Source of the DNA: DASYKS01 sp035995205
GTDB lineage: Bacteria > Acidobacteriota > Thermoanaerobaculia > Multivoradales > UBA5704
Direction of reading: 5' to 3'
Assembly (NCBI GenBank): GCA_035995205.1
Contig: DASYKS010000091.1
Coordinates: 1 to 64,000 of the forward strand
Length of the DNA stretch: 64,000 nt
Shown here: positions 33,985 to 41,897 of the stretch, piece by piece
Layout: every line of letters begins with the position of its first letter
Numbering within the stretch: position 1 is the stretch's first letter
Program-made: the position numbers and the translations under genes
The notes under the pieces: model-generated
Told to the model about the DNA's origin: nothing
Database searches by the model: none
The model's input: the letters and a program-made list of their open reading frames with translations, nothing else

Positions 33985-34182
33985 AATGCGCATCCCCCGC
34001 GGATACGAGTGGACTGTGCGTTTTAGAACCTGTAACGAAAACAGGTGGGTGCCCTCTCCTCGAGCCGTTAGCGTCCTCGTACGAGCGAGGCTGGCACGGG
34101 CCACGCGGAATCTGAGCTCCCGGGGGTATAACGTTGGTTCTACGATCGTTAAGCCCATCTCGCACCATCCAGGGGATGCGCA
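33985..34182 (-). ncRNA. ssrS: 6S RNA
   Basis: The roughly 200-base gap between zapA and rny, read on the minus strand, folds like 6S RNA. Its ends form an exact 11-base-pair closing stem (34182-34172 with 33997-33987), followed on the RNA 3' side by ATTTTTAA, a terminator-like tail. Within it are long imperfect complementary arms, including the GGGCACCCACCTG...CAGGTTC stretch that I associate with 6S RNAs. The position directly after zapA is the conserved site of ssrS in many bacteria. 6S RNA binds the housekeeping RNA polymerase by imitating an open promoter. Exact ends are estimated. Confidence 0.75.
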
Positions 34183-34188
34183 CGCAAA

Positions 34189-34194
34189 ATCATA
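34189..34194 (-). promoter_or_regulatory. -10 box for 6S RNA
   Basis: TATGAT on the minus strand lies seven bases before the predicted 5' end of the 6S RNA and overlaps the end of zapA. The -35 region 17 bases upstream is poor (ACGGCG). Confidence 0.4.
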
Positions 34195-34196
34195 TC

Positions 34197-34520
34197 TCAG
34201 AAGGACTCGGTCGCCGTCCCCGCCGGATCCTCGGCGAGGGCCTCGTCCAACTCCTTCACCAACTCGAACACTCTCTCTCGAACTTCGACCCGTTCCCCTT
34301 CTTGCCGTCTTTGCAGCTGCGAGAGCTCATCGGCCAGGTTGAGCGCGGCGAGAATTGCGATCCGCGCCGTATCCTGCGTCCGCACCTGCCTTGCGATCTC
34401 GCGCATCTTGCCATCGACAAGATCCGCGAGCGCCTGGACATGGCCGCCCCCGTCGCTGCCGCGGATGTTGTACGCGGCGCCGAAGATCCGCACCTCGGTG
34501 GTGTCGATTCCCGTGCTCAA
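34197..34520 (-). CDS. zapA: Cell division protein ZapA
   Basis: A 107-residue ZapA-like protein that bundles FtsZ at the division ring. It has the family N-terminal domain (TEVRIFGAAYNIRG then V-Q-A-L-A-D-L-V-D-G-K-M-R-E-I) and a C-terminal coiled coil (LNLADELSQLQRRQEGERVEVRERV). A TTG at 34520 is chosen because GGAGG lies seven bases before it and the family N-terminus starts there; an upstream ATG adds 16 residues unlike the family. Downstream, on the same strand, come the 6S RNA and rny. Confidence 0.85.
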   Translation of the reverse strand: MSTGIDTTEVRIFGAAYNIRGSDGGGHVQALADLVDGKMREIARQVRTQDTARIAILAALNLADELSQLQRRQEGERVEVRERVFELVKELDEALAEDPAGTATESF

Positions 34521-34581
34521 GCGTCGTCCTCCGCGCTGTCCATGGGCCGACAAGTGGTTTGAACCCATAGACTTGGCCAGG

Positions 34582-34590
34582 ACTATAGCA
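34582..34590 (-). promoter_or_regulatory. Extended -10 promoter upstream of zapA
   Basis: The minus strand reads TGC-TATAGT, an extended -10, about 60 bases upstream of the TTG start. The -35 region is not recognisable. Confidence 0.4.
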
Positions 34591-34670
34591 CAGGTCGCCC
34601 GCTCGGCTCGGACGCCCTACGGGAGCCTGTCCGAGGCAGCCCGACCCGCGGGCGCCGCCTCCCGTTGGTA

Positions 34671-35005
34671 GGGCGAGGATTCCCGGCTTTCGCAATTCGG
34701 ACGGGAACGTTTGCCGCCTCATCAGGAAGGATTCCCGTAGAAACGGTAAACAGTCCCGCATTCAGGGGTTTGATTGCCGTATCCACTGGAAGGATTCCCG
34801 TCTACGCAGGCATACTACCCGCACAAAAGGGAAAGGCAGCCCAAAAAACAGTGATTTTCCCCTACTTCAAGGGCCTGGTTCCCGTCGCTACGGCTGTAAA
34901 TGCCGTAAATCCGGTGAATAAAGCCGCCTGGATCGCGATACTATCCTGTTTCACGGGAGTCATTCTCCTCTGGACGGCAAAGAGTGCTTCCTCTACGGGA
35001 ATCGC
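34671..35005. repeat. Degenerate repeat region with a 12-base closing inverted repeat
   Basis: The stretch before the gene at 35041 is lower in GC than its surroundings and contains repeats. GGAAGGATTCCCGT occurs exactly at 34725-34738 and 34788-34801 (63 bases apart), with weaker copies near 34671, 34765 and 34870. GATTCCCGTAGA at 34730-34741 is exactly reverse-complementary to 34992-35003, so the region could fold into one large RNA or mark DNA ends. A frame open across it would encode a G-R-I-P-V / G-L-I-A-V repeat, but it has no ribosome site and I do not call it a gene. Confidence 0.45.
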
Positions 35006-35040
35006 CCCCTCCTGCCAGGGAATCAGAAAGGAGCTGAATC

Positions 35041-35388
35041 ATGACCAAGAAAGCAGCCTTCGCAGACCTCCTCCTGGAGTGGGACCAACTGCTCGACGCG
35101 GCGAACGACAACGGAGAGGCGATGGCTCTGGCCGCGTCCCTGCGGGCGGAATTCGCACAGACGGTGGAGCGGGCTCGGGAGCTCAAGGCCCGTCAGGACT
35201 CTCTTTCCGCGAGCCGCCAAGAGGCGACCCAGCGACTCGCCGAGACCGTGGAAACGGCGGTCGACCAAGCCCGCCGCCTGCAGCAGATGGCCAAAGCGCT
35301 GCTCGGCCCGTCCAACGAGCGGCTGGTGCAGTTCCTGGTCGCCCCCCTACGCGGTCGACGGCGCATTCCCGCACGGCCCGTCTCGTAA
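35041..35388 (+). CDS. Small coiled-coil hypothetical protein
   Basis: A 115-residue soluble protein with a strong ribosome site (AAGGAG eight bases before the ATG). The N-terminus reads MTKKAAFADLLLEWDQLLDA; the middle is a heptad-like helix to about residue 85 (FAQTVERARELKARQDSL and ETVETAVDQARRLQQM); the end is basic with GPSNERLVQFLVAPLRGRRR. I associate this pattern with short acidobacterial proteins of unknown function. The repeat region just upstream would form its long leader. It is not obviously co-transcribed with pyrD, which begins 63 bases downstream. Confidence 0.72.
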   Translation: MTKKAAFADLLLEWDQLLDAANDNGEAMALAASLRAEFAQTVERARELKARQDSLSASRQEATQRLAETVETAVDQARRLQQMAKALLGPSNERLVQFLVAPLRGRRRIPARPVS

Positions 35389-35451
35389 GCGGGATCGAAG
35401 GGTGGGGGGGCGCCTGACAATCCGGGCGACCGATCGGTCGAACCTCGTAGA

Positions 35452-36489
35452 ATGCCGATCCTCGTGGGCCTCTACCCGCTGCTTCGTCCTCTTCTCTTCT
35501 GCCTCGATGCCGAAACCGGCCACGAGGTCGGCCTCGCTGCGCTCCGGGCGGCGCAAACGCTGCCGGGCTGGACGGCATTGGGCGTCCGCCGTAGCCGTGC
35601 GGCCGATTCGCGCCTTGCGCGGCCGCTGCTGGGAACGACTTTTCCGAACCCGATCGGCCTCGCGGCCGGATTCGACAAGGACGGCCGCGCCGTGCGGGGT
35701 CTCGCCGCGCTCGGATTCGGCTTCGTCGAGATCGGCACGGTAACGCCGCTGCCGCAATCGGGCAACCCGCGCCCCCGGATGTTTCGGCATCCGAAGCTTG
35801 GCACCCTGCAAAACGCGCTCGGCTTCAACAACCGGGGGATGGCCGCGATGGTGGCTGCGCTCGCCGCGCTCGAACGGCTCGGGCCGCCGCCGGTGCCGCT
35901 CGGCATCAACCTGGGAAAAAACAAGGCGACGCCGCCCGAGCGGGCGATCGACGACTACGAGATCCTCCTCCGCGGCCTAGAGCGCTTCGCCGACTACCTG
36001 GTGATCAATCTCTCCTCGCCGAACACGCCCGGCTTGCGCGACCTCCAGAACGAGAGCTTCCTGCGCGAGCTGTTCCGCCGTGCGGAAGCAATCACCGCCA
36101 AGCCGATCCTGGTGAAGATTTCCCCCGACCTCCTCCCCGCCGCCGCGGCCGAGCTCACCACCGCCGCGCTCGACCAAGGAGCTGCCGGCCTGATCGCCAC
36201 GAATACGACGATCGACTACGACCTGGTGCCGGGCTGCGAGCCGCGCGGCGGTCTCTCCGGCCGGATTCTCCGCGCGCGAAGCTTCGCGATGCTCCAGGCA
36301 ATCGCCCCCCGCATCCGTGATCGGGGAGTATTGATCGCCGTCGGCGGCATCGACTCGGGAGAAGAAGCCCTCCGCCGCCTGGACGCGGGGGCTCACCTGG
36401 TCCAGCTCTATACCGGAATGGTCTTCGAAGGCCCCGGTTTGCCGCGGAGGATGGTGCGCGAGATGGCGGCAAGGACGGCCGAGAAGTAG
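35452..36489 (+). CDS. pyrD: Dihydroorotate dehydrogenase (quinone), class 2
   Basis: A 345-residue FMN enzyme of pyrimidine biosynthesis that oxidises dihydroorotate and reduces quinone at the membrane. The N-terminal 30 residues (VGLYPLLRPLLFCLDAE then HEVGLAALR) are the two-helix membrane-contact domain of class 2 enzymes. The barrel shows NPIGLAAGFDKDG near 67, FVEIGTVTPLPQSGNPRPR, NALGFNNRG, INLGKNK, NLSSPNTPGLR with the catalytic Ser near 187, KISPD, TNTT and a C-terminal GGIDSGEEAL. All key segments are intact. The ribosome site is weak. Confidence 0.94.
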   Translation: MPILVGLYPLLRPLLFCLDAETGHEVGLAALRAAQTLPGWTALGVRRSRAADSRLARPLLGTTFPNPIGLAAGFDKDGRAVRGLAALGFGFVEIGTVTPLPQSGNPRPRMFRHPKLGTLQNALGFNNRGMAAMVAALAALERLGPPPVPLGINLGKNKATPPERAIDDYEILLRGLERFADYLVINLSSPNTPGLRDLQNESFLRELFRRAEAITAKPILVKISPDLLPAAAAELTTAALDQGAAGLIATNTTIDYDLVPGCEPRGGLSGRILRARSFAMLQAIAPRIRDRGVLIAVGGIDSGEEALRRLDAGAHLVQLYTGMVFEGPGLPRRMVREMAARTAEK

Positions 36490-36599
36490 GTCGAGTCCTG
36501 AGCGAACTCGAAGAACCACGACGCGAACATGAACGAAAAGCGAGGCCGAAGCCCGCTATCGCGCCGGGACTCGGTCGTGTTCGACCAACCTTGCGGGAT

Positions 36600-36896
36600 T
36601 CAAGCCGTTCGAAGACGCCTACGAGTCCAGGAAGAGCTCCGCCTGCAATCCAACACGGAGCGGACGCGGACAGTGTCCGCCTCGACCGTGTAGTAGATCG
36701 CGTAGGGGAAGCGCTTCGAAAGGGCGCGGTGCTTGTCGTAAACGACACGATGAATCCCCGCATACACGAGGAGGGAATCGATGTCCGAGTACAGGGAGTC
36801 GAGAAAGTAGTTGCCTAAGCCGGCAGCTTGCCGCTCGTAGAAGTGGTAGCCATCCACGAGATCCTCCGTAGCGGCCGAGAGGATCTCGATCTTCAT
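36600..36896 (-). CDS. ParE/RelE-like toxin
   Basis: A 98-residue plasmid-stabilisation type protein. MKIEILSAATEDLVDGYHFYERQ at the start is the usual ParE helix pair (A-x-x-D-L-x-x-x-x-x-F-Y-E), followed by L-G-N-Y-F-L-D-S-L, the R-x-A-L-S-K-R-F-P-Y-A-I-Y-Y strands and a final R-V-R-S-V-L-D-C-R-R-S. The C-terminus is slightly unlike the common H-G-x-R-x-P ending. The start overlaps the antitoxin stop by ATGA, with antitoxin first, the standard order. ParE toxins poison gyrase; RelE ones cut mRNA; which applies is unknown. Confidence 0.8.
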   Translation of the reverse strand: MKIEILSAATEDLVDGYHFYERQAAGLGNYFLDSLYSDIDSLLVYAGIHRVVYDKHRALSKRFPYAIYYTVEADTVRVRSVLDCRRSSSWTRRRLRTA

Positions 36897-37114
36897 GAAA
36901 CGCGTTTGCGGATGTCCACTTTGGCCTGATCCCAATCCATGAAGCTGGCCTCGCCGGTTTCGAGCTGCCGCTCTCGCTCGATCAGAACCTCTTCATGCCA
37001 GGCGGGAGACTCTAGTTCGGCGTTGCGGCTCAAGTCTTCCCACAGCGCCTCCATGGCTTGAAGCTTCTCTTCGATGGACATCTCGCTCAGGGGGAGGACT
37101 TGAGCTAGGTTCAT
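36893..37114 (-). CDS. Addiction-module antitoxin (TIGR02574-like)
   Basis: A 73-residue helical protein, MNLAQVLPLSEMSIEEKLQAM followed by E-A-L-W-E-D-L-S-R, S-P-A-W-H-E-E-V-L and a final segment with M-D-W-D-Q-A-K. The L-x-x-x-E-K-x-x-x-x-E-x-L-W-x-x-L and P-x-W-H-x-x-x-L pattern is characteristic of the 'putative addiction module component' family that pairs with ParE/RelE-like toxins. The ATG at 37114 fits the family length; a longer frame begins nine codons earlier. It would neutralise the toxin encoded directly after it and repress the pair. Confidence 0.82.
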   Translation of the reverse strand: MNLAQVLPLSEMSIEEKLQAMEALWEDLSRNAELESPAWHEEVLIERERQLETGEASFMDWDQAKVDIRKRVS

Positions 37115-37147
37115 GACGGGATCGTAACCCACGGAGCCCAAGGTTGC

Positions 37148-39829
37148 TCAGCTCTGCCGAAGCGCCACCACCGGATCGAGATCCGCGGCCCGGCTGGCGG
37201 GGAGGTAGGCGGCGAGGAGTGCCGCGGCGGCCAGGAGGGCGGCGGAGAGCGCGAAGGTGGCCGGGTCGGTCGGGCTGACTTCGAAAAGGAGGGACGCCAT
37301 CGAGCGGGTGAGCGCGTAGGAGGCCGCGGCGCCGAGGGCGATGCCGAGCAGGGTCGCGAGCGTGTTGTGGCCGACGACGAGGGCGAGAACGGAGCCGCGC
37401 CGCGCGCCGAGGGCCATGCGGATACCGATCTCCCTTCGACGCTGGACGACGAAGTAGTTGGTGGCGCCCCAGATCCCGACCCACGCGAGGGTGAGCGCGA
37501 GGAGCGCGAAGGAGCCGAGAAGGAGGGTGCGGAACTGCGGCTGGGCGACCGCGTCTGCTACCAGGTCGGACATCGGTCGCGGGCGGATCACCGGCAGGGT
37601 CGGATCGACCCGGGCGAGCTCGCGACGCGCGAGGTCGGCGACCAGGGCGGGCTCGGCCGAGCTGCGGATCACCACCGAGATTCCGCGCGCCCAGTTGGAG
37701 GTAAATCCGGGGTCGAGTTGGACGTACGGAAGCAGAACCTCGGGCTTCGACGCCGCGTCGAGACCACGGTGGCGAACGTCGGCGACGATGCCCACGACCG
37801 TTTGCCAGGGACCCTCCGGCCCGTCCACTGAGATCCGCCGGCCGATGGCGTCTCGGCCCGGCCAGTAGCGGCGCGCGAACGCCTGGTTGACCAGCGCCAC
37901 GGGGAGCGCGCCGTCTCGGTCTCGGCCGTCGAAGCTCCGACCACGCAGGACCGGAATGCCCATCGCCTTGAGGTAGCCCGAACTGATGCCGTGCAGGCTG
38001 GCGGTGGGATCGCCGGCTTCGGCCGGCGGCGTGTACCCTTCGATCGAGAAGCTGTTTTCCAGATCCTGGCCGGAGAGCGGCAGATGGGTCGTTGCGCCTA
38101 CGCTCTCGAACAACGGCTGCGCCGCGAGCTGGTCGAGCAGCCGGCGCTCGAAGCTCCGCATCGCGATTGCGTCGGGAAATCGCGACGAGGGCATCACCAC
38201 GTCGAACGTCGAAGCGCCGTTTGGGTCGAATCCCAGCTCGACCCCGCGCAGGTTGGCGAAGCTCCGCACGGCAAGCCCCGCGCCGGTCAAGAGCACGAGC
38301 GAAACGGCCACCTGGGCGACGAGCGTGGCCGCGCGCAGCCGCTGATGACGCCGGCCCGTGGTAACCGAACGTCCTCGAAGCTCGGCAAGGCCTCCCGCGT
38401 CGTCCGCGGCGCGGCCGGCCGTGTCGAGCGCCGGAGCGAGACCGAAAACCAGTGCGGCGGTAAAGGAAACCAAGGTGGCGAACAGCAGCACGCGGCCGTC
38501 CAGGGCCGCCTGGTCGAGGCGCTGCAAGTCGCTCGGTCCGAACGCCTGGACCGCGCGCAGCACGCCTTGGGCGAAGACCAGCCCGGCGAGCGCGCCGAGC
38601 CCGTACAGCACCAGGGTTTCCGTCAGCAGCTGGCGGACCAGGCGGAGCTTGCCGCCGCCGAGCGCGGCGCGGGTCGCCATCTCGTTACGCCGCGCTCCGG
38701 CGCGCGCGAGTTGCAGGCTGGTGACGTTGGCGCAGGCGACAAGCAGCACGAAGCCCACCGCGCCGAGCAGGAGGTAGAGCGCGGGACGCGCGGCCCCGAC
38801 GTATTCTTCGGTGAGCGAGGCCATGACGATCCCGGTATGACCGTCATTTTCCGGAAACCGCTCGGCAAGCCCACGGCCGACGGCCGAAAGGTCGGCCTGC
38901 GCCTGCTCGGGTGATACCCCCGGCTTCAACCGCCCGACCACCTGGAGGTAGCGCGACGAGCGATTGATCGGCAAACCTTCGCTCACCCCGCGGAACGGGA
39001 ATGGGGTCCACAGCTCGTAGTGCTTGTCCGGATAGGAGAAACCGGGCGGCAGCACCCCGATCACCACGAACGGTTTGTCATTGGCGATGACGGTCCGGCC
39101 GACGATCTTGGGATCGCTTCCGAAGCGGCGTTGCCAGAGCGAGTGGCCGAGCAACATCACCTGGTCGCGGCCGGTCTCGTTCTCCTCCCGGCGGAAGCGG
39201 CGGCCGAGGATCGGCTCGACGCCGAGCACGTCGAACAGCTCGGCCGAGACGACCTGGCCGAAAACCCGTTCCGGCTCCCCGCCGCCATCGCCCGCGCCCC
39301 CGGCGAGATTGAATCCGGTGCCGACGTGCGCCGCGAGCGCCGAAAACGTTCGGTTCTGGCTCTGCCAATCGAGAAAATCGAGCGGCGCCGCGCGCGTGCG
39401 CCCGACCTCCGCGGCCTCGTGATCCTGATAGAGGGCAAAGAGGCGATCGGGCTGCGGATAGGGAAGAGGGCGAAGAAGGACCGCCTCGACCACGCTCGAT
39501 ACGGCCGTGTTCGCCCCGATCCCGAGCGCCAAGGTGAGCATCGTGGCGAGCGCAAACCCGGGGTTCCGCCGCAAGGTTCGCAGGCCGAGCCGGGCGTCCT
39601 CGACCAGGGTCTCTAGGAACACGAAGGTGTCGGCGTCGCGCGTCCGCTCGCGCAAAACGAGCGCGTTACCCAACGCCCGCTCAGCCCGCCGGCTCGCCGC
39701 GTCGGAAGCGAGCCCTTCGGCCTCGTGCTCGCGGGCTCGCATCTCGACGTGGAACGCCAGCTCCTCATCGATCTCGCGCGCCAGGCGCCCGGGACGAATC
39801 AAATTGCCGAGCCGACCGAGAAAGGACAT
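37148..39829 (-). CDS. ABC transporter permease, full-length ADOP type
   Basis: An 893-residue membrane protein of the acidobacterial orphan permease family. It begins with the cytoplasmic region typical of this group (LAREIDEELAFHVEMRAREHEAEG, residues about 16-40), then an amphipathic segment and first helix (GFALATMLTLALGIGANTAV), periplasmic MacB-like domain, three helices with VLLVACANVTSLQLARAG, a second half starting with LRAATLVAQVAVSLVLL, second periplasmic domain and three helices ending LDPVVALRQ. No ATPase is nearby. It follows the PadR gene by 11 bases and is probably controlled by it. Cargo unknown. Confidence 0.85.
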   Translation of the reverse strand: MSFLGRLGNLIRPGRLAREIDEELAFHVEMRAREHEAEGLASDAASRRAERALGNALVLRERTRDADTFVFLETLVEDARLGLRTLRRNPGFALATMLTLALGIGANTAVSSVVEAVLLRPLPYPQPDRLFALYQDHEAAEVGRTRAAPLDFLDWQSQNRTFSALAAHVGTGFNLAGGAGDGGGEPERVFGQVVSAELFDVLGVEPILGRRFRREENETGRDQVMLLGHSLWQRRFGSDPKIVGRTVIANDKPFVVIGVLPPGFSYPDKHYELWTPFPFRGVSEGLPINRSSRYLQVVGRLKPGVSPEQAQADLSAVGRGLAERFPENDGHTGIVMASLTEEYVGAARPALYLLLGAVGFVLLVACANVTSLQLARAGARRNEMATRAALGGGKLRLVRQLLTETLVLYGLGALAGLVFAQGVLRAVQAFGPSDLQRLDQAALDGRVLLFATLVSFTAALVFGLAPALDTAGRAADDAGGLAELRGRSVTTGRRHQRLRAATLVAQVAVSLVLLTGAGLAVRSFANLRGVELGFDPNGASTFDVVMPSSRFPDAIAMRSFERRLLDQLAAQPLFESVGATTHLPLSGQDLENSFSIEGYTPPAEAGDPTASLHGISSGYLKAMGIPVLRGRSFDGRDRDGALPVALVNQAFARRYWPGRDAIGRRISVDGPEGPWQTVVGIVADVRHRGLDAASKPEVLLPYVQLDPGFTSNWARGISVVIRSSAEPALVADLARRELARVDPTLPVIRPRPMSDLVADAVAQPQFRTLLLGSFALLALTLAWVGIWGATNYFVVQRRREIGIRMALGARRGSVLALVVGHNTLATLLGIALGAAASYALTRSMASLLFEVSPTDPATFALSAALLAAAALLAAYLPASRAADLDPVVALRQS

Positions 39830-39840
39830 GGCGTCTCCCC

Positions 39841-40170
39841 TCAAGCGAATTCGAGCACCGCGGCCACACCGCGCGCGAGCCGTTGCCATTTCTCTTCTTC
39901 GACCGCGAGCTGCCTCTTGCCCTTAGCGGTCAAGCGGTAGACGCGCGCCCGGCGGCCCTTCTCCGACTCGCTCCATTCCCCTTTGAGCAGGCCCGCCTGC
40001 TCCAGCCGATGGAGCGCCGGATAGAGCGAGCCCTCTTCCACCCGCAGCAGATCCCCCGACGCCGCTTGAATATGCACCGCGATCCCGAAGCCATGAAGCG
40101 GCCCGCGTTCCAAAGTGCGCAGCACCAGTAGGTCGAGAGTTCCCTGGAGCACGTTGTCGCGCTTGCTCAT
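39841..40170 (-). CDS. PadR family transcriptional regulator
   Basis: A 109-residue winged-helix repressor. The family pattern is complete: LQGTLDLLVLRTLERGPLHGFGIA, then VEEGSLYPALHRLEQAGLLKGEW in the recognition helix/wing area, and YRLTAKGKRQL at the end. PadR regulators sit before ADOP permease genes in many acidobacterial genomes and presumably repress them. Two CCTAG-type palindromes lie just upstream of its start, which supports autoregulation. The inducer is unknown. Confidence 0.9.
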   Translation of the reverse strand: MSKRDNVLQGTLDLLVLRTLERGPLHGFGIAVHIQAASGDLLRVEEGSLYPALHRLEQAGLLKGEWSESEKGRRARVYRLTAKGKRQLAVEEEKWQRLARGVAAVLEFA

Positions 40171-40176
40171 CGTTTC

Positions 40177-40192
40177 ACCTAGACGGCTAGGT
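40177..40192. promoter_or_regulatory. PadR operator, proximal copy
   Basis: ACCTAGACGGCTAGGT is an inverted repeat ACCTAG-ACGG-CTAGGT starting seven bases upstream of the padR start codon. It matches the distal copy at 40207-40220 in both arms and resembles CTAG-core PadR operators. Confidence 0.6.
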
Positions 40193-40206
40193 TAGCGCGA
40201 AGGAGG

Positions 40207-40220
40207 CCTAGATGTCTAGG
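40207..40220. promoter_or_regulatory. PadR operator, distal copy
   Basis: CCTAGATGTCTAGG is a 14-base palindrome (CCTAGA-TG-TCTAGG), 30 bases centre to centre from the proximal copy, that is about three helical turns, so two PadR dimers could bind on the same DNA face. Confidence 0.6.
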
Positions 40221-40358
40221 TCGTCCTTGGATCTCATCTCGAGCCGTCCTTCCTTTGGTCGTCGTTGACACCTAAACAGCCGTCAGCTAGCCTTCGAGAG
40301 TCCTGATTCCTCCGTATCGCTTGGGCCTGTTTCCGTTCTTTTCCTAAGGAAAATAGCA

Positions 40359-41345
40359 ATGAGATGGACGCCTTGGTTCCTCGTTATGGTTCTGGTCTCT
40401 TCTTCTGTATTCGCGCAAGTCGAAGTCGATCAGTGGAAAAATCTCGGTCGCGGCACGACGCTCTGGCCACAGGTCGGTCCAACCTGCTCTGGCGGGACGG
40501 CGCTAGATGGAAGCCTCGAAAACGGATATCGGGCTCTTTCTACAGCCGATGCGCGATTCGTTCAGCGCCTGACTCCGCCCACCTATCCGTCCGGTCTAAC
40601 CCGTGTCTGTGCATGTTGGATCGGCCGCGATCCTATAGATATGCCATTCAACTTTTTGATTTATGATGACGATGGACAAGGGGGAATCCCAGGCAAGTTG
40701 CTCGGCTCTGTTCCCTCAGTCGTCTCAATCCCAACGATATTCGGTCAGGAGTTCGTCGGCGAGAGTTGCGCTTTTCTCGACCTGCGTACCGAGTCAGGAG
40801 GTTTATACATCGGCGTCCAGTGGGACGCGGAAGCGTACATTGGTTTCTTCACCTGCAGCGACGAGAGCCTGACTACCCCACCGGCGAAAATGTATAGATC
40901 TAGCAATGGAGGACTGAACTGGCTTCCTGTGGCTGGTACCGTTTTCCCGAAAGCCAGAGCCCTCAGTTTTCGTGGTGAATTCGTCACTCTCGTCGATCCG
41001 GCCCCCCCTGCGGGACCGTGGTTGACCACCTCCGCGCTTCCGGGCTATCAGTTCAAATCGCAGATCGCCGGAAACCGCGCGGCGACCCTGGTCGCGGATT
41101 GCGTGCCGGAGACGCTATGCCTCGCGGGGGCGATTCCCACCCGTGCGGAAGCCTTCGTGCGGATCATCGGCCCCCGCGGAAACGGTTTCCTGTGGCCGGA
41201 AGTGATTCGCTTCACCGTGGCCCAAGTCGAGCTCTGGATTCAGAAGACGCCGGCAGGCCCGATCAACTACTACAAACTGGCTGGAGTTTCCCAGGACAGC
41301 GACGTCCTGAACGGCCTGGTCGATCGCGAAGGTTTCTTGCCTTAG
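40359..41345 (+). CDS. Secreted protein with an acidobacterial C-terminal domain
   Basis: A 328-residue exported protein of unknown function, with signal peptide MRWTPWFLVMVLVSSSVFAQ. The middle (residues about 25-215) has several Cys and aromatic residues and looks beta-rich (IYDDDGQGGIPGKLLGSV, LYIGVQWDAEAYIGFF). A distinct module from about residue 220 (W-L-T-T-S-A-L-P-G-Y-Q-F-K ... LWIQKTPAGPINYYKL) to the end is of a type I associate with secreted acidobacterial proteins. DNA for the first two thirds is visibly lower in GC than the last third, suggesting a mosaic gene. The final 27 codons recur at 42217-42300. Confidence 0.72.
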   Translation: MRWTPWFLVMVLVSSSVFAQVEVDQWKNLGRGTTLWPQVGPTCSGGTALDGSLENGYRALSTADARFVQRLTPPTYPSGLTRVCACWIGRDPIDMPFNFLIYDDDGQGGIPGKLLGSVPSVVSIPTIFGQEFVGESCAFLDLRTESGGLYIGVQWDAEAYIGFFTCSDESLTTPPAKMYRSSNGGLNWLPVAGTVFPKARALSFRGEFVTLVDPAPPAGPWLTTSALPGYQFKSQIAGNRAATLVADCVPETLCLAGAIPTRAEAFVRIIGPRGNGFLWPEVIRFTVAQVELWIQKTPAGPINYYKLAGVSQDSDVLNGLVDREGFLP

Positions 41346-41363
41346 GCGCGGGACGACTCGCCC

Positions 41364-41392
41364 GGCGAGCCACCTGCGCCAGGTGACTCGCC
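41364..41392 (+). terminator. Hairpin after the secreted-protein gene
   Basis: GGCGAG-C-CACCTG (41364-41376) pairs with CAGGTG-A-CTCGCC (41380-41392), one mismatch and a three-base loop. There is no T-run. A related stem, GGCGAGTCG/CGACTCGCC, follows the duplicated fragment at 42311-42340. Confidence 0.55.
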
Positions 41393-41561
41393 CCTCAATC
41401 TCTATACCTACTGGTCGTAAGTATTCAGAAAGGCGAGCGCGTCGGCGTCGTCTAGACACTCGGCGCGGGCGTCGGGGGGGTGACCGGCCAAGTCAAGCAC
41501 GGCGCGCGCCGCATCCGAGCCGCCGGCACGGCTCTGGGGCCGGCGACAGGCGGTAGCATCC

Positions 41562-41897
41562 TCAGTGAAGGCAGGCGTCAACCAAGTCGAGGACGTCCTG
41601 AAGAAACTCGGCCGGCGCCCGCTCGACGAAACGGGCGCGGCGGCTGAGGTGATCGACGGACTTGACCTGCTCGACCATGACAAAACCGGTCAGCGATGAA
41701 GAGTCCGGGAGGGGGAGGTGAAAGGGAAATCCGCGGTTTGTGTTGGTGATCGGGCAGACGATCGCCAGCCCCGTGTGCTGGTTGAAGAGATCTTTGCTGA
41801 CGACCAGAGCAGGTCGGCGCCCTTTCTGTTCATGACCCGTTTGGGGGTCGAAGGAGAGGGTTACGAAATCGCCTTGCCTCGGCGTGTAGCGGGGCAC
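41562..41897 (-). CDS. mazF: MazF/PemK family endoribonuclease toxin
   Basis: A 111-residue mRNA interferase. The fold markers are all present: R-Q-G-D-F-V-T-L-S-F near the start, GHEQKGRRPALVVS with the conserved Arg-Pro, A-I-V-C-P-I-T-N, a P-F-H-L-P-L-P strand, V-M-V-E-Q-V-K-S-V-D and the terminal D-V-L-D-L-V. MazF cuts single-stranded RNA at short motifs. It directly follows its antitoxin gene without a gap. No lesions seen. Confidence 0.9.
   Translation of the reverse strand: MPRYTPRQGDFVTLSFDPQTGHEQKGRRPALVVSKDLFNQHTGLAIVCPITNTNRGFPFHLPLPDSSSLTGFVMVEQVKSVDHLSRRARFVERAPAEFLQDVLDLVDACLH

Noticed and set aside
34665..35417. 250-residue frame with G-R-I-P-V repeats
   Set aside because: Begins with TTG without a ribosome site and crosses the well-supported gene at 35041; kept only as a repeat region.
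36155..36763. 202-residue minus-strand frame
   Set aside because: Overlaps pyrD antisense and the ParE-like gene in another frame; composition is shadow-like.
41398..41561. Short minus-strand frame ending D-A-L-A-F-L-N-T-Y-D-Q
   Set aside because: Might be the remains of a small gene after mazF, but too short and without a start or known motif.
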